The notes under the pieces: generated by a model
Told to the model about the DNA's origin: nothing
Database searches by the model: none
What the model saw: the letters and a program-made list of their open reading frames with translations, nothing else
Assembly (NCBI RefSeq): GCF_030814415.1
Contig: NZ_JAUSVB010000005.1
Span: forward strand, 310,001-374,000
Reading direction: 5' to 3'
DNA length: 64,000 nucleotides
DNA from: Cellulomonas humilata
GTDB taxonomy: Bacteria > Actinomycetota > Actinomycetes > Actinomycetales > Cellulomonadaceae
Program-made: the position numbers and the translations under genes
Shown: positions 16,049 to 24,546 of the stretch, one piece after another
Position numbering within the stretch: the first letter of the stretch is position 1
Layout of the letters: each line of letters opens with the position of its first letter

Positions 16049-16908
16049 AGGACGTCCTCGGGACCGCCGGTACCGCGCCACGAGCGCACGATGGCACGGG
16101 CGATGAGCCCGCCGGCCCAGGCCAGCCCGGCCAGGCTCGCGACCGTCGTGCCCCGTCGCGCGTTGCGCCGTCGGTTGCGGAACTCGCGCACCGGCCAGCC
16201 GACGGTGGCCGCGTAGCGGCGCAGGCGGCGGTCGGGGTTGATCGCGCAGGGGAAGCCGACCTCGGACAGGATCGCGACGTCGTTGGTGGAGTCGCCGTAC
16301 GCGTACGACGTCGACAGGTCGATGCCTTCGCGCTCGGCGATCGCGCGCACGGCGTCGGCCTTGGCCTGACCGTGCAGCATGTCGCCCACCAGCCGGCCGG
16401 TGTAGAAGCCGTCCGCGTGCTCGGCGATGGTGCCCAGCGACCCCGTCGCACCGAGGCGCCGGGCGATCAGCGACCCGATCTCCACGGGCGTCGCCGTGAC
16501 CAGCCAGACGGAGTGCCCCGCGGCGATGTGCTGGTCGAGGAGCCGCTGCGTCCCCGGGTAGATCCGCAGACACAGCACCTCGTCGTAGACGTCCTCCGCG
16601 ATGGCGGTGACCTCGGCCACCGAGTGGCCCTTCATGATCGACAGCGCCCGGCTGCGGACCTCGTCGATCTGGTGCTTGTTCTCGCCGAACGTTAGGTACC
16701 GGAACTGGTGGAACCCGAACTCGATCAGGTCCCGCCGCCGGAAGAAGCCGCGGCGGTACAGGCCCACGCCCAGGTGGAACGCGCTGGCGCCGCGGATGAT
16801 CGTGTTGTCGACGTCGAAGAACGCGCCGGTGCCGGGACCGTCCGGGCCGGACCCCGGGTCCCGCAGCACGGGAGCGGGGGCGCTGGAGTTCCCGGACGCC
16901 TGACGCAC
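16045..16908 (-). CDS. HAD-IB family phosphatase (SerB-like)
   Basis: Protein of 287 residues with the HAD core: FFDVDNTIIRG (nucleophile DxD), VTATPVEIG (motif II threonine), the lysine-containing HGQAKADAV segment, and YAYGDSTNDVAILSEVG (motif IV). This matches the HAD-IB phosphoserine-phosphatase-like group common in actinobacteria, which has a C-terminal basic and hydrophobic tail (RRRNARRGTTVASLAGLAWAGGLI). The substrate is not known. GTG 16908 is chosen because TACAGT lies exactly six bases before it, the leaderless arrangement seen at several other genes here. Confidence 0.88.
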   Translation of the reverse strand: MRQASGNSSAPAPVLRDPGSGPDGPGTGAFFDVDNTIIRGASAFHLGVGLYRRGFFRRRDLIEFGFHQFRYLTFGENKHQIDEVRSRALSIMKGHSVAEVTAIAEDVYDEVLCLRIYPGTQRLLDQHIAAGHSVWLVTATPVEIGSLIARRLGATGSLGTIAEHADGFYTGRLVGDMLHGQAKADAVRAIAEREGIDLSTSYAYGDSTNDVAILSEVGFPCAINPDRRLRRYAATVGWPVREFRNRRRNARRGTTVASLAGLAWAGGLIARAIVRSWRGTGGPEDVL

Positions 16909-16914
16909 CTGGTC

Positions 16915-16920
16915 ACTGTA
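16915..16920 (-). promoter_or_regulatory. Leaderless -10 box of the HAD gene
   Basis: TACAGT on the minus strand, six bases before GTG 16908. Confidence 0.5.
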
Positions 16921-16929
16921 AGGGCCTGT

Positions 16930-16993
16930 GGACGGTTTTCGTCCGTTCGACCACCTCGGTGGTCTCGGAGCCGACCCGGCCCCGATGCATCGG
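16930..16993 (-). ncRNA. Candidate omega-RNA 3' region of the TnpB element
   Basis: Directly after the tnpB stop on the minus strand come three hairpin-forming palindromes: CCGATGCATCGG (16982-16993), GACCACCGAGGTGGTC (16949-16964) and GGACGAAAACCGTCC (16930-16944). TnpB guide RNAs are made from exactly this position, overlapping the 3' end of the gene, with the guide read from flanking DNA beyond the element end. By that logic the guide would begin near ACAGGCCCTTACAGTG, in front of the HAD gene. The structure could instead be a plain terminator. Confidence 0.45.
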
Positions 16994-18262
16994 TCAGGTT
17001 GAGGGAGCAACTGTGGTCTTGCGCCTGGTGCGCGGCGATTTCTTGCGGGTCAACGGTGGCGCACCCGCTGCCACCCACGCGTCCTCGCACCGCCGCCCGA
17101 GAGCGGCAATGTTGATGGCTGCGTTCACGTCCGCGTGGGCACCGTGCCCACAGGCGGTGCAGTGGAACGTGGCCTGATCGACCCGGTTGTCTGGGTCGAT
17201 GTGATTGCACACGGAGCAGGTGCGGGACGTGTCGCGGGGGTTGACCGCCCAGATCCGACGCCCGGCACTCTCAGCCTTGACGCAGATCCTGACACCCAAC
17301 AACCCCAGCGCCGCGTCCTGCAGCTCCCGGTTCAAGCCCTTCTTCGCGGACACGTTCGTGCCGGGGTTCTCCATCGTTCCCTTCGCGGACTTCGTCATCG
17401 CCACGAGGCGGAGGTCCTCCAACGCGACGACGTGGGTCTTCTCGACGATCGCCTTTGCGGTGTGCCATGCCCAGTTGTCGACTCGGTTCGCAGCGGCGCG
17501 CCGCTCCCGTGCGATGCGGGTGCCCAGCTGCTTCCAGGCACGTGACCGCTTCCTCTTGCGTGCCTGCGCGCGCTCGAGGTCCGCGATGTCCGTGCGCAGC
17601 GCCCTGCGGTACTTCGGCATCCGATGCAGGTCACCAGCGGACGTCGCGGCGGCGACGACAACGCCCCGGTCGACACCGGTGATCGAGCTCACCGCAGGGG
17701 TAGCGTCGACCGCAACACCTGTGAACCCGACGGTGGCGCGCCACGCCCAGCCCGTTCCAGCCTGACGGCGGGTCACCGTCAGGGTCTTGGGGACGCCGCC
17801 ACGTTCGAGCATCCGGCCGAGCTGATGTGCGGCGGACTTCGGGAGACCGATGACGCCGATGCCCTGGAGCCGCAGGCTGCGCGTTTCGGCGTTGACGGCC
17901 CAGGACGTGGGTTCGTCCCAGAATGCCGTGTTGTAGCGGCGGCGCGATCGGAACCGGGGGTAGCCGGGCGTCTGGCCGGCTTTGACCCGGCGGAAGAACG
18001 CGGACATCGCCTCGTCGCACCGCTTGATCGCCCCGCGCACTGGCTGGATGCCGAATGCGAGTGCGTCGTCGCGGACACCGCGCAGGTCTTTGACCTCGTT
18101 GAACTGGTCCTGCCACGACAGCGTCTTGCTGGCCATCCGATACGCGTCCCTGCGTTCCTGGAGAGCTGCGTTGTAAACCTCGCACGAGATCGACAGAAGC
18201 TCCTGCAGCTGAGCCTCCTGCTTGCGGGAGGGCCTGAACGCGAACTGCGCCTTGCGAGCCAC
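16994..18262 (-). CDS. tnpB: TnpB RNA-guided nuclease, IS200/IS605-IS607 type
   Basis: Protein of 422 residues from GTG 18262. It has the TnpB N-terminal domain (ARKAQFAFRPSRKQEAQLQELL), then RuvC: D in SSITGVDRGVVVAAA, E in HVVALEDLRLVAM, and the final D in GAHADVNAAINIA. The zinc ribbon CSVCNH...CTACG sits between the last two. All three catalytic acids and four zinc cysteines are present, so it should be able to cut DNA guided by its omega RNA. In-frame starts at 18364 or 18418 would add sequence unlike the family. No TnpA lies nearby, so it is a solitary tnpB. Confidence 0.88.
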   Translation of the reverse strand: MARKAQFAFRPSRKQEAQLQELLSISCEVYNAALQERRDAYRMASKTLSWQDQFNEVKDLRGVRDDALAFGIQPVRGAIKRCDEAMSAFFRRVKAGQTPGYPRFRSRRRYNTAFWDEPTSWAVNAETRSLRLQGIGVIGLPKSAAHQLGRMLERGGVPKTLTVTRRQAGTGWAWRATVGFTGVAVDATPAVSSITGVDRGVVVAAATSAGDLHRMPKYRRALRTDIADLERAQARKRKRSRAWKQLGTRIARERRAAANRVDNWAWHTAKAIVEKTHVVALEDLRLVAMTKSAKGTMENPGTNVSAKKGLNRELQDAALGLLGVRICVKAESAGRRIWAVNPRDTSRTCSVCNHIDPDNRVDQATFHCTACGHGAHADVNAAINIAALGRRCEDAWVAAGAPPLTRKKSPRTRRKTTVAPST

Positions 18263-18518
18263 GGTGACGTCAGTACCGTCGACGACGAGAGAGCCGGGGC
18301 CGTACCGCTTCGACTGCTCCCGTGACGCGATCACGATCCAGATACTGCCGTCGACCACCCACATCGCACTCAGCCGTCGTGGGTCGGGTACGCCACGGCC
18401 ATCCGACCGTCCAGTCACCAGCTAACCTGAGCGAGAGCTGTCCACGGGCCCAAGAGATGGTCGTGCGTGGACGTGGTGCCCGTCCACCCGTACGGGCGCG
18501 TCATGAGACGGTGAGGCC

Positions 18519-18788
18519 ATGACGCGTGTGGTGCTCTACGGCCGAGTCGGCTGCCATCTGTGCGACGACGCACGGGAGGTGGTGCGGACGGTGTGCGCGG
18601 AGACCGGCACCGGGTGGACCGAGGTCGATATCGACACGGCCGAGACGCCCGGCCGGGACCTCGCCTCCGAGCTGGGCGAGCTGGTCCCGGTGGTCGAGGT
18701 CGACGGTGTGCAGCAGGGCTACTGGCGGATCGACGCGAACCGGCTGCGCCGAACCCTTACCCCGGCTGGTCCCCGCCCCCTAGCCTGA
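18519..18788 (+). CDS. Glutaredoxin-like thiol-redox protein
   Basis: Small protein of 89 residues: TRVVLYGRVGCHLCDDAREVV carries a CxxC (CHLC) after the first strand, and ELVPVVEVDGVQQGYWRID contains the cis-proline strand. It fits the glutaredoxin/DUF836 group, which uses the dithiol for disulfide exchange in the cytoplasm; its partner is unknown. It starts at ATG 18519 preceded by TGAGG. It lies 52 bases before rex, so it may share redox-linked control, and this pairing is common in actinobacteria. Confidence 0.8.
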   Translation: MTRVVLYGRVGCHLCDDAREVVRTVCAETGTGWTEVDIDTAETPGRDLASELGELVPVVEVDGVQQGYWRIDANRLRRTLTPAGPRPLA

Positions 18789-18840
18789 CCAGCAGGGCTC
18801 GGGCGACCGGGTCCCACAAGGGGCGTTCGCGGGAGTCGAT

Positions 18841-19548
18841 GTGGACACGCAGCGGAGGGGACCCCGGGCGCACACCAGGGCAGCGGAGCCGGGTGCGGTC
18901 GGGCGGTCGGGCGCGCGAGACGTGCCCACGGCCACGGTCGCCCGGCTGCCCGGCTACCTGCGGGTCCTGCACGGCCTGACGGCCGACGGGGTGGTCACCA
19001 CGTCGTCGGAGGAGCTGGCCGCCGGTGCGGGGGTCACCCCGGCGCAGCTGCGCAAGGACCTGTCGTTCCTGGGCTCCTACGGCCGGCGCGGGGTGGGGTA
19101 CGACGTCCTGCACCTCTCGGAGCAGATCTCGGTTGTGCTGGGCCTGACGACGCAGCGGCGGGTCGTCATCGTGGGCATCGGCAACCTCGGGCACGCGCTG
19201 GCCAGCTACTCGGTGTTCGCCGAGCGCGGGTTCGCGGTGGTCGGTCTCGTCGACGCGGACCCCGCGGTGGTGGGGACGACGGTCGGAGGGCTGGTCGTGC
19301 AGCCGCCGGCCGCGTTGCACGACGTGGTCAGCGGGTCGGACGCCACCATCGGCATCATCGCCACGCCCGCGGCCGTCGCGCAGGACGTGTGCGACGAGCT
19401 GGTCGCGGCCGGTGTCGTCGGCATCCTCACGTTCGCCCCGCGGGCGCTCCGGGTGCCGCCGCACGTGGACCTGCGGGCGGTGGACGTCGCCTCCGAGCTG
19501 CAGATCCTCGCGTTCCACGACCGCCGGCGCACCGGGACGGGCGCCTGA
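18841..19548 (+). CDS. rex: Redox-sensing transcriptional repressor Rex
   Basis: Protein of 235 residues. The N-terminal winged helix (ATVARLPGYLRVLHGLTADGVVTTSSEELAAGAGVTPAQLRKDLSFLGSYGRRGVGYDV) is followed by a Rossmann NAD(H) domain with VVIVGIGNLGHALASY, and a C-terminal swap helix (VDVASELQILAFHDRRR). Rex binds its operator when NADH/NAD+ is low and releases it when NADH rises. In Streptomyces it represses cyd, nuo and its own operon. GTG 18841 follows GGGAG by five bases. A match to the Rex site lies before the menJ-nuo operon at 39984-40001. Confidence 0.95.
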   Translation: MDTQRRGPRAHTRAAEPGAVGRSGARDVPTATVARLPGYLRVLHGLTADGVVTTSSEELAAGAGVTPAQLRKDLSFLGSYGRRGVGYDVLHLSEQISVVLGLTTQRRVVIVGIGNLGHALASYSVFAERGFAVVGLVDADPAVVGTTVGGLVVQPPAALHDVVSGSDATIGIIATPAAVAQDVCDELVAAGVVGILTFAPRALRVPPHVDLRAVDVASELQILAFHDRRRTGTGA

Positions 19549-19556
19549 GCATGCGA

Positions 19557-19585
19557 ACGGCCGGGTCCGTGAGGGACCCGGCCGT
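19557..19585 (+). terminator. Strong hairpin terminator between rex and yceI
   Basis: Twelve-bp perfect stem ACGGCCGGGTCC / GGACCCGGCCGT with a five-base loop, nine bases after the rex stop. It lies between convergent genes and may serve both strands. Confidence 0.8.
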
Positions 19586-19604
19586 CGTCGTGCAGGGGGC
19601 GGTG

Positions 19605-20162
19605 TCAGCCCTTGATGGTCGAGACGTCGAGCGCGATGACGACCTTGTCGGACACCAGGACGCCACCGGCCTCGAGGGCCGCGTTCCAGGTGAGGCCGAA
19701 GTCCTTGCGGGAGATCGTCACGCTGGCCTCGAAGCCGGCGCGCGTGTTGCCGAACGGGTCGACCGCGGTGCCGTTGAACTCGGTCTCGAGCTCGACGGGC
19801 CGCGTGACGCCGTGAATGGTCAGGTCGCCGGCGATGACGTAGTTCGTGCCAGCGCCACGGACCTCGGTGGAGACGAACGTCCACTGGCCGAACTTCTCGA
19901 CGTCGAAGAAGTCGCCGCTCTTGAGGTGGCCGTCGCGGTTGGCGTCGCCGGTGCTGACGGTCGACGGGTCGAGCGTGACGGAGACCGCGGTGGTCGCCAG
20001 GTCGTCGCCGACCGTGACCGTGCCGTCGGTGACCGCGACGGTGCCGCGGACCTTGGAGATGCCGGCGTGCCGGACGGTGAACGCCGCCTCGGTGTGCGAG
20101 GCGTCGATGGCCCAGGTGCCCGTCGTGAGGCCGGCGGGAAGGGTGGTGGTCGCGGTGCTCAT
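19605..20162 (-). CDS. YceI-family lipid-binding protein
   Basis: Protein of 185 residues of the YceI lipocalin-like fold: GTWAIDASHTEAAFTVRHAGISKVRGTV at the start, FFDVEKFGQWTFVSTEV, and GDLTIHGVTRPVELETEFNG. YceI proteins bind isoprenoid-type ligands such as polyprenyl chains. No signal peptide is seen, as is usual in actinobacteria. The ATG at 20162 follows GGAGGA. It diverges from a MarR-family gene over a shared palindromic region, which suggests control by that regulator. Confidence 0.9.
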   Translation of the reverse strand: MSTATTTLPAGLTTGTWAIDASHTEAAFTVRHAGISKVRGTVAVTDGTVTVGDDLATTAVSVTLDPSTVSTGDANRDGHLKSGDFFDVEKFGQWTFVSTEVRGAGTNYVIAGDLTIHGVTRPVELETEFNGTAVDPFGNTRAGFEASVTISRKDFGLTWNAALEAGGVLVSDKVVIALDVSTIKG

Positions 20163-20178
20163 GGAATCCTCCGTGGTT

Positions 20179-20208
20179 GTTGAACTGTCAACCAAACTGT
20201 TAGTTCAA
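20179..20208. promoter_or_regulatory. MarR-type palindromic operator between yceI and marR
   Basis: Nested dyads: GTTGA/TCAAC (20179-20192), AACT-GTT-AGTT (20196-20206), and an outer TTGAACT/AGTTCAA (20180-20208). The AT-rich stretch is unlike surrounding DNA. A TACACT hexamer at 20217-20222 may be the marR -10 box. Confidence 0.6.
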
Positions 20209-20266
20209 AGTTGTACTACACTCGCTCCAGGGCCGCAACCCCACGACCGAGGACGGAGGCGCTCTT

Positions 20267-20755
20267 GTGACCAGTGACACATCCACCGAGGTGCAGTGGC
20301 TGACTGCCGAGCAGCAGACCCAGTGGCGCTCGTTCCGCGGCGGCGCCGCCCGGCTGTTCGCCGCGCTCGAGCACGAGCTCGAGCAGCAGACCGGCCTGTC
20401 CACGCACGAGTACGAGGTGCTCGTCCGGCTCTCCGAGACGCCCGACCGCACGCTGCGGATGGCGCAGCTCGCCGACAACCTCGCGCACTCGCGCAGCCGG
20501 CTCACGCACACCATCCGGCGCATGGAGGAGCAGGGGCTGGTCTCACGGCTGCCCTGCGTCGAGGACGCCCGCGGGGTGAACTGCACGATGACCGAGAAGG
20601 GCTGGCAGGTCCTCGTCGCCGCCGCCCCGAGCCACGTGCAGTCCGTGCGCGACCACCTGGTCGACGTGCTCACGCCCGAGCAGTTCGCCGCGCTCGGCGA
20701 CGCGATGGAGACGGTCCGCCTGCACCTGAGGGGTGGCGCGTGTCACGTCGAGTGA
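20267..20755 (+). CDS. MarR-family transcriptional regulator
   Basis: Regulator of 162 residues with a MarR winged helix-turn-helix: QTGLSTHEYEVLVRLSETPDRTLRMAQLADNLAHSRSRLTHTIRRMEEQGLVSRLPCVEDARGVNCTMTEKG. The basic wing (DARG) is intact. GTG 20267 follows GGAGG by seven bases. It shares a palindromic intergenic region with yceI, so it probably represses both genes. Its ligand is not evident; there is a single cysteine in the wing (LPCVED) that is not placed like OhrR's sensor. Confidence 0.88.
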   Translation: MTSDTSTEVQWLTAEQQTQWRSFRGGAARLFAALEHELEQQTGLSTHEYEVLVRLSETPDRTLRMAQLADNLAHSRSRLTHTIRRMEEQGLVSRLPCVEDARGVNCTMTEKGWQVLVAAAPSHVQSVRDHLVDVLTPEQFAALGDAMETVRLHLRGGACHVE

Positions 20756-20803
20756 CCCGGTCCCGTGTCCGTCGCGCACAGGAGTGTTTGCGAGACTGAG
20801 CCC

Positions 20804-21457
20804 ATGGTCGCGACCACGATCCACCTGATGCGGCACGGCGAGGTGCACAACCCCGACGGCGTGCTCTACGGACGGCTGCCCGGCTACCGCTTGTCGGAGC
20901 GCGGTCTGGCGATGGCGGACATGGTTGCCGCACACCTGGCCGGGCCGGGTCCCGCTCGCCGGGACGTCGTCGCCGTCATCGCCTCCCCGCTGCAGCGCGC
21001 GCAGGAGACCGCCCGGCCCTTCGCGGCGGCGTTCGACGTCGAGATCCGCACGGACGAGCGGATCATCGAGGCCGGCAACCACTTCGAGGGCATGACCTTC
21101 GGCGTGGGTGACGGCTCGCTGCGCCACCCCGAGCACTGGCCGTACCTGCGCAACCCGTTCCGGCCGTCGTGGGGCGAGCCCTACAAGGAGCAGGTGGACC
21201 GCATGCTGGCGGCCGTCGAGGACGCGCGCGAGCTCGCCCGCGGGCACGAGGCCGTGCTGGTCAGCCACCAGCTGCCCGTCTGGGTCACGCGGCTCGCGCT
21301 CGAGCACCGGCACCTGTGGCACGACCCCCGCAAGCGGCAGTGCTCGGTCGCGTCCCTGACCAGCCTGCGCTACGACGGCGACACCCTCGTGGGCATCGGT
21401 TACAGCGAGCCCGCGGCGGTCCTGCTGCCCGGTGCGTCGACGGTCGCGGGGGCCTGA
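20804..21457 (+). CDS. Histidine phosphatase superfamily (phosphoglycerate-mutase-like) protein
   Basis: Protein of 217 residues. The RHG catalytic motif HLMRHGEVHNP is at the N-terminus with a second histidine in AVLVSHQLPVWVTR. It belongs to the broad family of phosphatases and mutases; its substrate cannot be read. The ATG at 20804 gives the normal start MVATTIHLMRHG. GAGACT lies six bases before it, a weak leaderless-type box. It stands directly before the cytochrome c maturation genes. Confidence 0.85.
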   Translation: MVATTIHLMRHGEVHNPDGVLYGRLPGYRLSERGLAMADMVAAHLAGPGPARRDVVAVIASPLQRAQETARPFAAAFDVEIRTDERIIEAGNHFEGMTFGVGDGSLRHPEHWPYLRNPFRPSWGEPYKEQVDRMLAAVEDARELARGHEAVLVSHQLPVWVTRLALEHRHLWHDPRKRQCSVASLTSLRYDGDTLVGIGYSEPAAVLLPGASTVAGA

Positions 21458-21458
21458 C

Positions 21459-22046
21459 GTGCGGCGACGCGCCCTCCTCCTCGGTGTCGTGGTGGCTCTG
21501 CTCGCGACCGGGTGCACGCCCGACAGCGCGACGAGTACGCCCGACGACGTGGTCGACCAGGGCTACCAGTCCGGCGACGGCAGCACGACGACCTGGGCCG
21601 CGGGCGACCGCTCCGGCCCGCTCGAGCTGTCCGGCACCGACTTCGCGGGCACCGCGCAGGACGTGGCCGACTGGCGCGGCGAGGTCGTGGTGCTCAACAC
21701 CTGGTACGCCAACTGCCCGCCGTGCCGAGCTGAGGCCCCCGACCTCGCGGCCCTGTCCGCGGACTACGCCGCCGACGGCGTGCAGCTGCTGGGCATCAAC
21801 CGGACCGACGACGCCGGCACCGCACAGGCCTTCGAGCGCCAGTTCGAGGTCCCGTACCCGAGCCTCGCCGACTCCGACGGCGCCGCGATCGCCGCGCTGC
21901 AGGGCACGGTCCCGGTGAACGCGGTGCCGACGACCATCGTGCTCGACCGCGAGGGCAAGGTCGCCGGCCGCATCCTCGGTCTGGCCGACCCGTCGACCTT
22001 GCGCTCCATGGTCGACGAGCTGCTGGCCGAGGCACCAACACCGTGA
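21459..22046 (+). CDS. resA: TlpA/ResA-like thiol-disulfide oxidoreductase lipoprotein
   Basis: Secreted lipoprotein of 195 residues with lipobox ATGC (Cys19) and a thioredoxin fold holding the CPPC active site in WYANCPPCRAEAPDLA, plus the cis-proline region PVNAVPTTIVLDREGKV. It keeps the haem-binding cysteines of apocytochrome c reduced outside the membrane. The GTG start at 21459 is one base after the phosphatase stop. It overlaps ccdA at the GTGA junction and begins a tight four-gene operon resA-ccdA-resB-ccsB. Confidence 0.88.
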   Translation: MRRRALLLGVVVALLATGCTPDSATSTPDDVVDQGYQSGDGSTTTWAAGDRSGPLELSGTDFAGTAQDVADWRGEVVVLNTWYANCPPCRAEAPDLAALSADYAADGVQLLGINRTDDAGTAQAFERQFEVPYPSLADSDGAAIAALQGTVPVNAVPTTIVLDREGKVAGRILGLADPSTLRSMVDELLAEAPTP

Positions 22047-22852
22047 TGCTCGCCGACGCCGGGGACGCCTTCGGCCAGACCGTCATCTCCGGCTCGCTGC
22101 TGCTGGCCGTCCCGGTGGCGTTGATCGCCGGGCTCGTGTCGTTCGCGTCCCCGTGCGTGCTCCCGCTGGTCCCCGCGTACGTCGGGTACCTCGGCGGGAT
22201 GACGGGCACGTCCGACCGCCTCGGCATCCAGCCCGCCGGGACGACCCTCGTGCGGACCGCTCCGGCGCGATCTCGCGTGCTGCTCGGCGTCGCGCTGTTC
22301 GTCGCCGGCTTCACCGCCGTGTTCGTCGCGCTGGCCGTGCTGGCCGGGTCGCTCGGTGGCCTGCTGGTGGAGTACCAGGACCCGATCACGCGCGTGCTCG
22401 GTGTCGTCGTCATCGTGCTGGGCCTCGGGTTCCTGGGGCTGATCCCGTTCCTGCAGAACGAGAAGCGCGTGCACCTCGCGCCGCGCGCCGGACTGTGGGG
22501 CGCGCCGCTGCTCGGCGTGACGTTCGGTCTCGGCTGGGTCCCGTGCATCGGCCCGACGCTGGCCGCGATCCTCACGCTCTCCCTCGACGGCGGGTCGGCC
22601 GGCCGCGGCGCGCTGCTCGCGGTCGCGTTCTGCCTCGGGCTCGGGCTGCCGTTCCTGCTGGTCGCGCTCTTCGTCGACCGCAGCGCCGGCGCGCTCGGCT
22701 TCCTGCGCCGGCACCGTCTGGCGATCATGCGGTTCGGCGGCGCGATGCTCGTGATCCTCGGGATCGCCCTGGTCACGGGCGTGTGGGGGACCTGGTCCTC
22801 CTGGTTGCAGGGTGTCCTCGTCGGCGGCGACCCGTTCGTGCCGGTCGTATGA
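22043..22852 (+). CDS. ccdA: CcdA-like cytochrome c biogenesis thiol-reducing membrane protein
   Basis: Membrane protein of 269 residues with about six helices. The two cysteines that carry electrons are visible in FASPCVLPLVPAY and GLGWVPCIGPTLAA. It transfers reducing power from cytoplasmic thioredoxin to the ResA-like protein. GTG 22043 overlaps the resA stop (ATG 22046 is an alternative) and the gene end overlaps resB by ATGA, indicating translational coupling. Confidence 0.92.
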   Translation: MMLADAGDAFGQTVISGSLLLAVPVALIAGLVSFASPCVLPLVPAYVGYLGGMTGTSDRLGIQPAGTTLVRTAPARSRVLLGVALFVAGFTAVFVALAVLAGSLGGLLVEYQDPITRVLGVVVIVLGLGFLGLIPFLQNEKRVHLAPRAGLWGAPLLGVTFGLGWVPCIGPTLAAILTLSLDGGSAGRGALLAVAFCLGLGLPFLLVALFVDRSAGALGFLRRHRLAIMRFGGAMLVILGIALVTGVWGTWSSWLQGVLVGGDPFVPVV

Positions 22853-24546
22853 GTGTGCACCGGCCCGAGGGCCTCTCCGACGTCTTCATGGAGCCGACCG
22901 AGGCCCCGCCGGCGCCACCCACCCTGCCCACGCTCGGCTTCGTCGGCTGGTGCCGGTGGGCCTGGCGACAGCTCACCAGCATGCGGGTCGCCCTCCTGCT
23001 GCTCATGCTGCTGGCAGTGGCCGCCGTGCCGGGCACGGTCTGGCCGCAGCGCGCGCAGGACACGGCCAAGGTCGCGACGTACATCACCGACCACCCCACG
23101 ACCGGACCGTGGCTGGACCGGCTCGGGTTCTTCGACGTGTACTCGTCGGTCTGGTTCTCGGCGATCTACATCCTGCTGTTCGCCTCGCTCGTCGGCTGCA
23201 TCCTGCCGCGCACCAAGGTGCACCTCGCGGGTGTCCGCGGTCGCCCGCCCCGCGCACCCCGTCGGTTCGCGCGGTTCCCCGCGCAGGGGACCGGTCGGGT
23301 GGACGCCGAGCCGTCGCAGGTCGCCGACGACGCCGCGGCCGTGCTGCGCGGCGGCTGGCGCTGGCTCCCGTTCGTCCCCACCTACCGCGTCGACACCCGC
23401 GACGAGGGCGACGGCACGGTCTCGGTGTCCGCGGAGCGCGGCTACCTGCGCGAGACGGGCAACCTCGTCTTCCACCTCGCCCTCGTCGGCCTGCTCATCT
23501 CCGTGGCCACCGGGCAGGTGCTGCACTACCGCGGGCAGGCGATCGTCGTGCAGGGCCGCGGGTTCGCGAACGCGCAGGTCGACTACGACACCTTCGAGCA
23601 GGGCACCGCGTTCACGCCGTCCAGCCTCGTCCCGTTCACGCTGCGTCTCGACGAGTTCGAGTCCCGGTTCGACCCCGACACGCTGCAGTCGCGCGACTTC
23701 ACCGCGCACGTCACCCTGACCAACCCGGGCGAGGAACCCGTCGAGAAGACCATCAAGGTCAACCACCCCCTCGACGCGGGCGGTGCCAAGGTCTACCTCC
23801 AGGGCAACGGGTACGCGCCCGACATCACCGTGCGCGACGCCTCCGGACAGGTCGCGTTCTCCGGCCCCACGCCGTTCCTGCCGCAGGACGAGGTCTACAC
23901 GTCGCGCGGCGTGGTCAAGGTGCCCGACGTGTCCGGCGACCAGGAGCAGATCGGACTCGTCGGCTACCTGCTGCCCACCGTCGACGTACGCGAGACCGAC
24001 TTCGGGCCCGCCTACGCCTCGGTCAACCCGCAGCCCGACGACCCCGCGCTCGTCCTCGCCGTCTGGGAGGGCAACCTCGGCCTCGACACCGGAGTCCCGC
24101 AGAACGTCTACGAGCTCGACGAGGCGCGGATGACGCAGCTCATGGACGACGACGACAAGCCGGTGACCCTCGTCGTGCGGCCCGGTGAGACGGTCGACCT
24201 GCCCGACGGGATGGGCACCCTGACGTTCAACGGGCTGCCGCGGTACGTCGCGCTCGATCTGCGCCACGACCCCGCGCTCCCGTTCGTGCTCGTGTTCGCG
24301 CTCCTGGCGTTCGCCGGGCTCGCCACCTCGCTGTTCGCGCCGCGGCGCCGCCTCTGGCTGCGTCTCAGCCCGGGCGCCGGCGAGGACGCCGGTCGTACAG
24401 TGGTCACCGCGGCCGGGCTGGCGCGCGGCGACGACGTCGGCCTCCAGCCCGAGCTCGACAGGGTGCTCGCGGACACGCTCGCCCGCACCGCTGACAGACC
24501 ACCGGTCGCTCCCCGCGGCCCGACCTCAGGAGAGGCCACGCCATGA
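22849..24546 (+). CDS. resB: ResB-like cytochrome c synthase subunit
   Basis: Membrane protein of 565 residues. Three N-terminal helices, including SMRVALLLLMLLAVAAVPGTVWPQ, precede a large extracytoplasmic domain and a last helix (PFVLVFALLAFAGLATSLFAPRRR). ResB (Ccs1) works with CcsB to export haem and attach it to apocytochrome c. The ATG at 22849 overlaps ccdA. A cytoplasmic tail of about 60 residues follows the last helix. Confidence 0.92.
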   Translation: MSVHRPEGLSDVFMEPTEAPPAPPTLPTLGFVGWCRWAWRQLTSMRVALLLLMLLAVAAVPGTVWPQRAQDTAKVATYITDHPTTGPWLDRLGFFDVYSSVWFSAIYILLFASLVGCILPRTKVHLAGVRGRPPRAPRRFARFPAQGTGRVDAEPSQVADDAAAVLRGGWRWLPFVPTYRVDTRDEGDGTVSVSAERGYLRETGNLVFHLALVGLLISVATGQVLHYRGQAIVVQGRGFANAQVDYDTFEQGTAFTPSSLVPFTLRLDEFESRFDPDTLQSRDFTAHVTLTNPGEEPVEKTIKVNHPLDAGGAKVYLQGNGYAPDITVRDASGQVAFSGPTPFLPQDEVYTSRGVVKVPDVSGDQEQIGLVGYLLPTVDVRETDFGPAYASVNPQPDDPALVLAVWEGNLGLDTGVPQNVYELDEARMTQLMDDDDKPVTLVVRPGETVDLPDGMGTLTFNGLPRYVALDLRHDPALPFVLVFALLAFAGLATSLFAPRRRLWLRLSPGAGEDAGRTVVTAAGLARGDDVGLQPELDRVLADTLARTADRPPVAPRGPTSGEATP

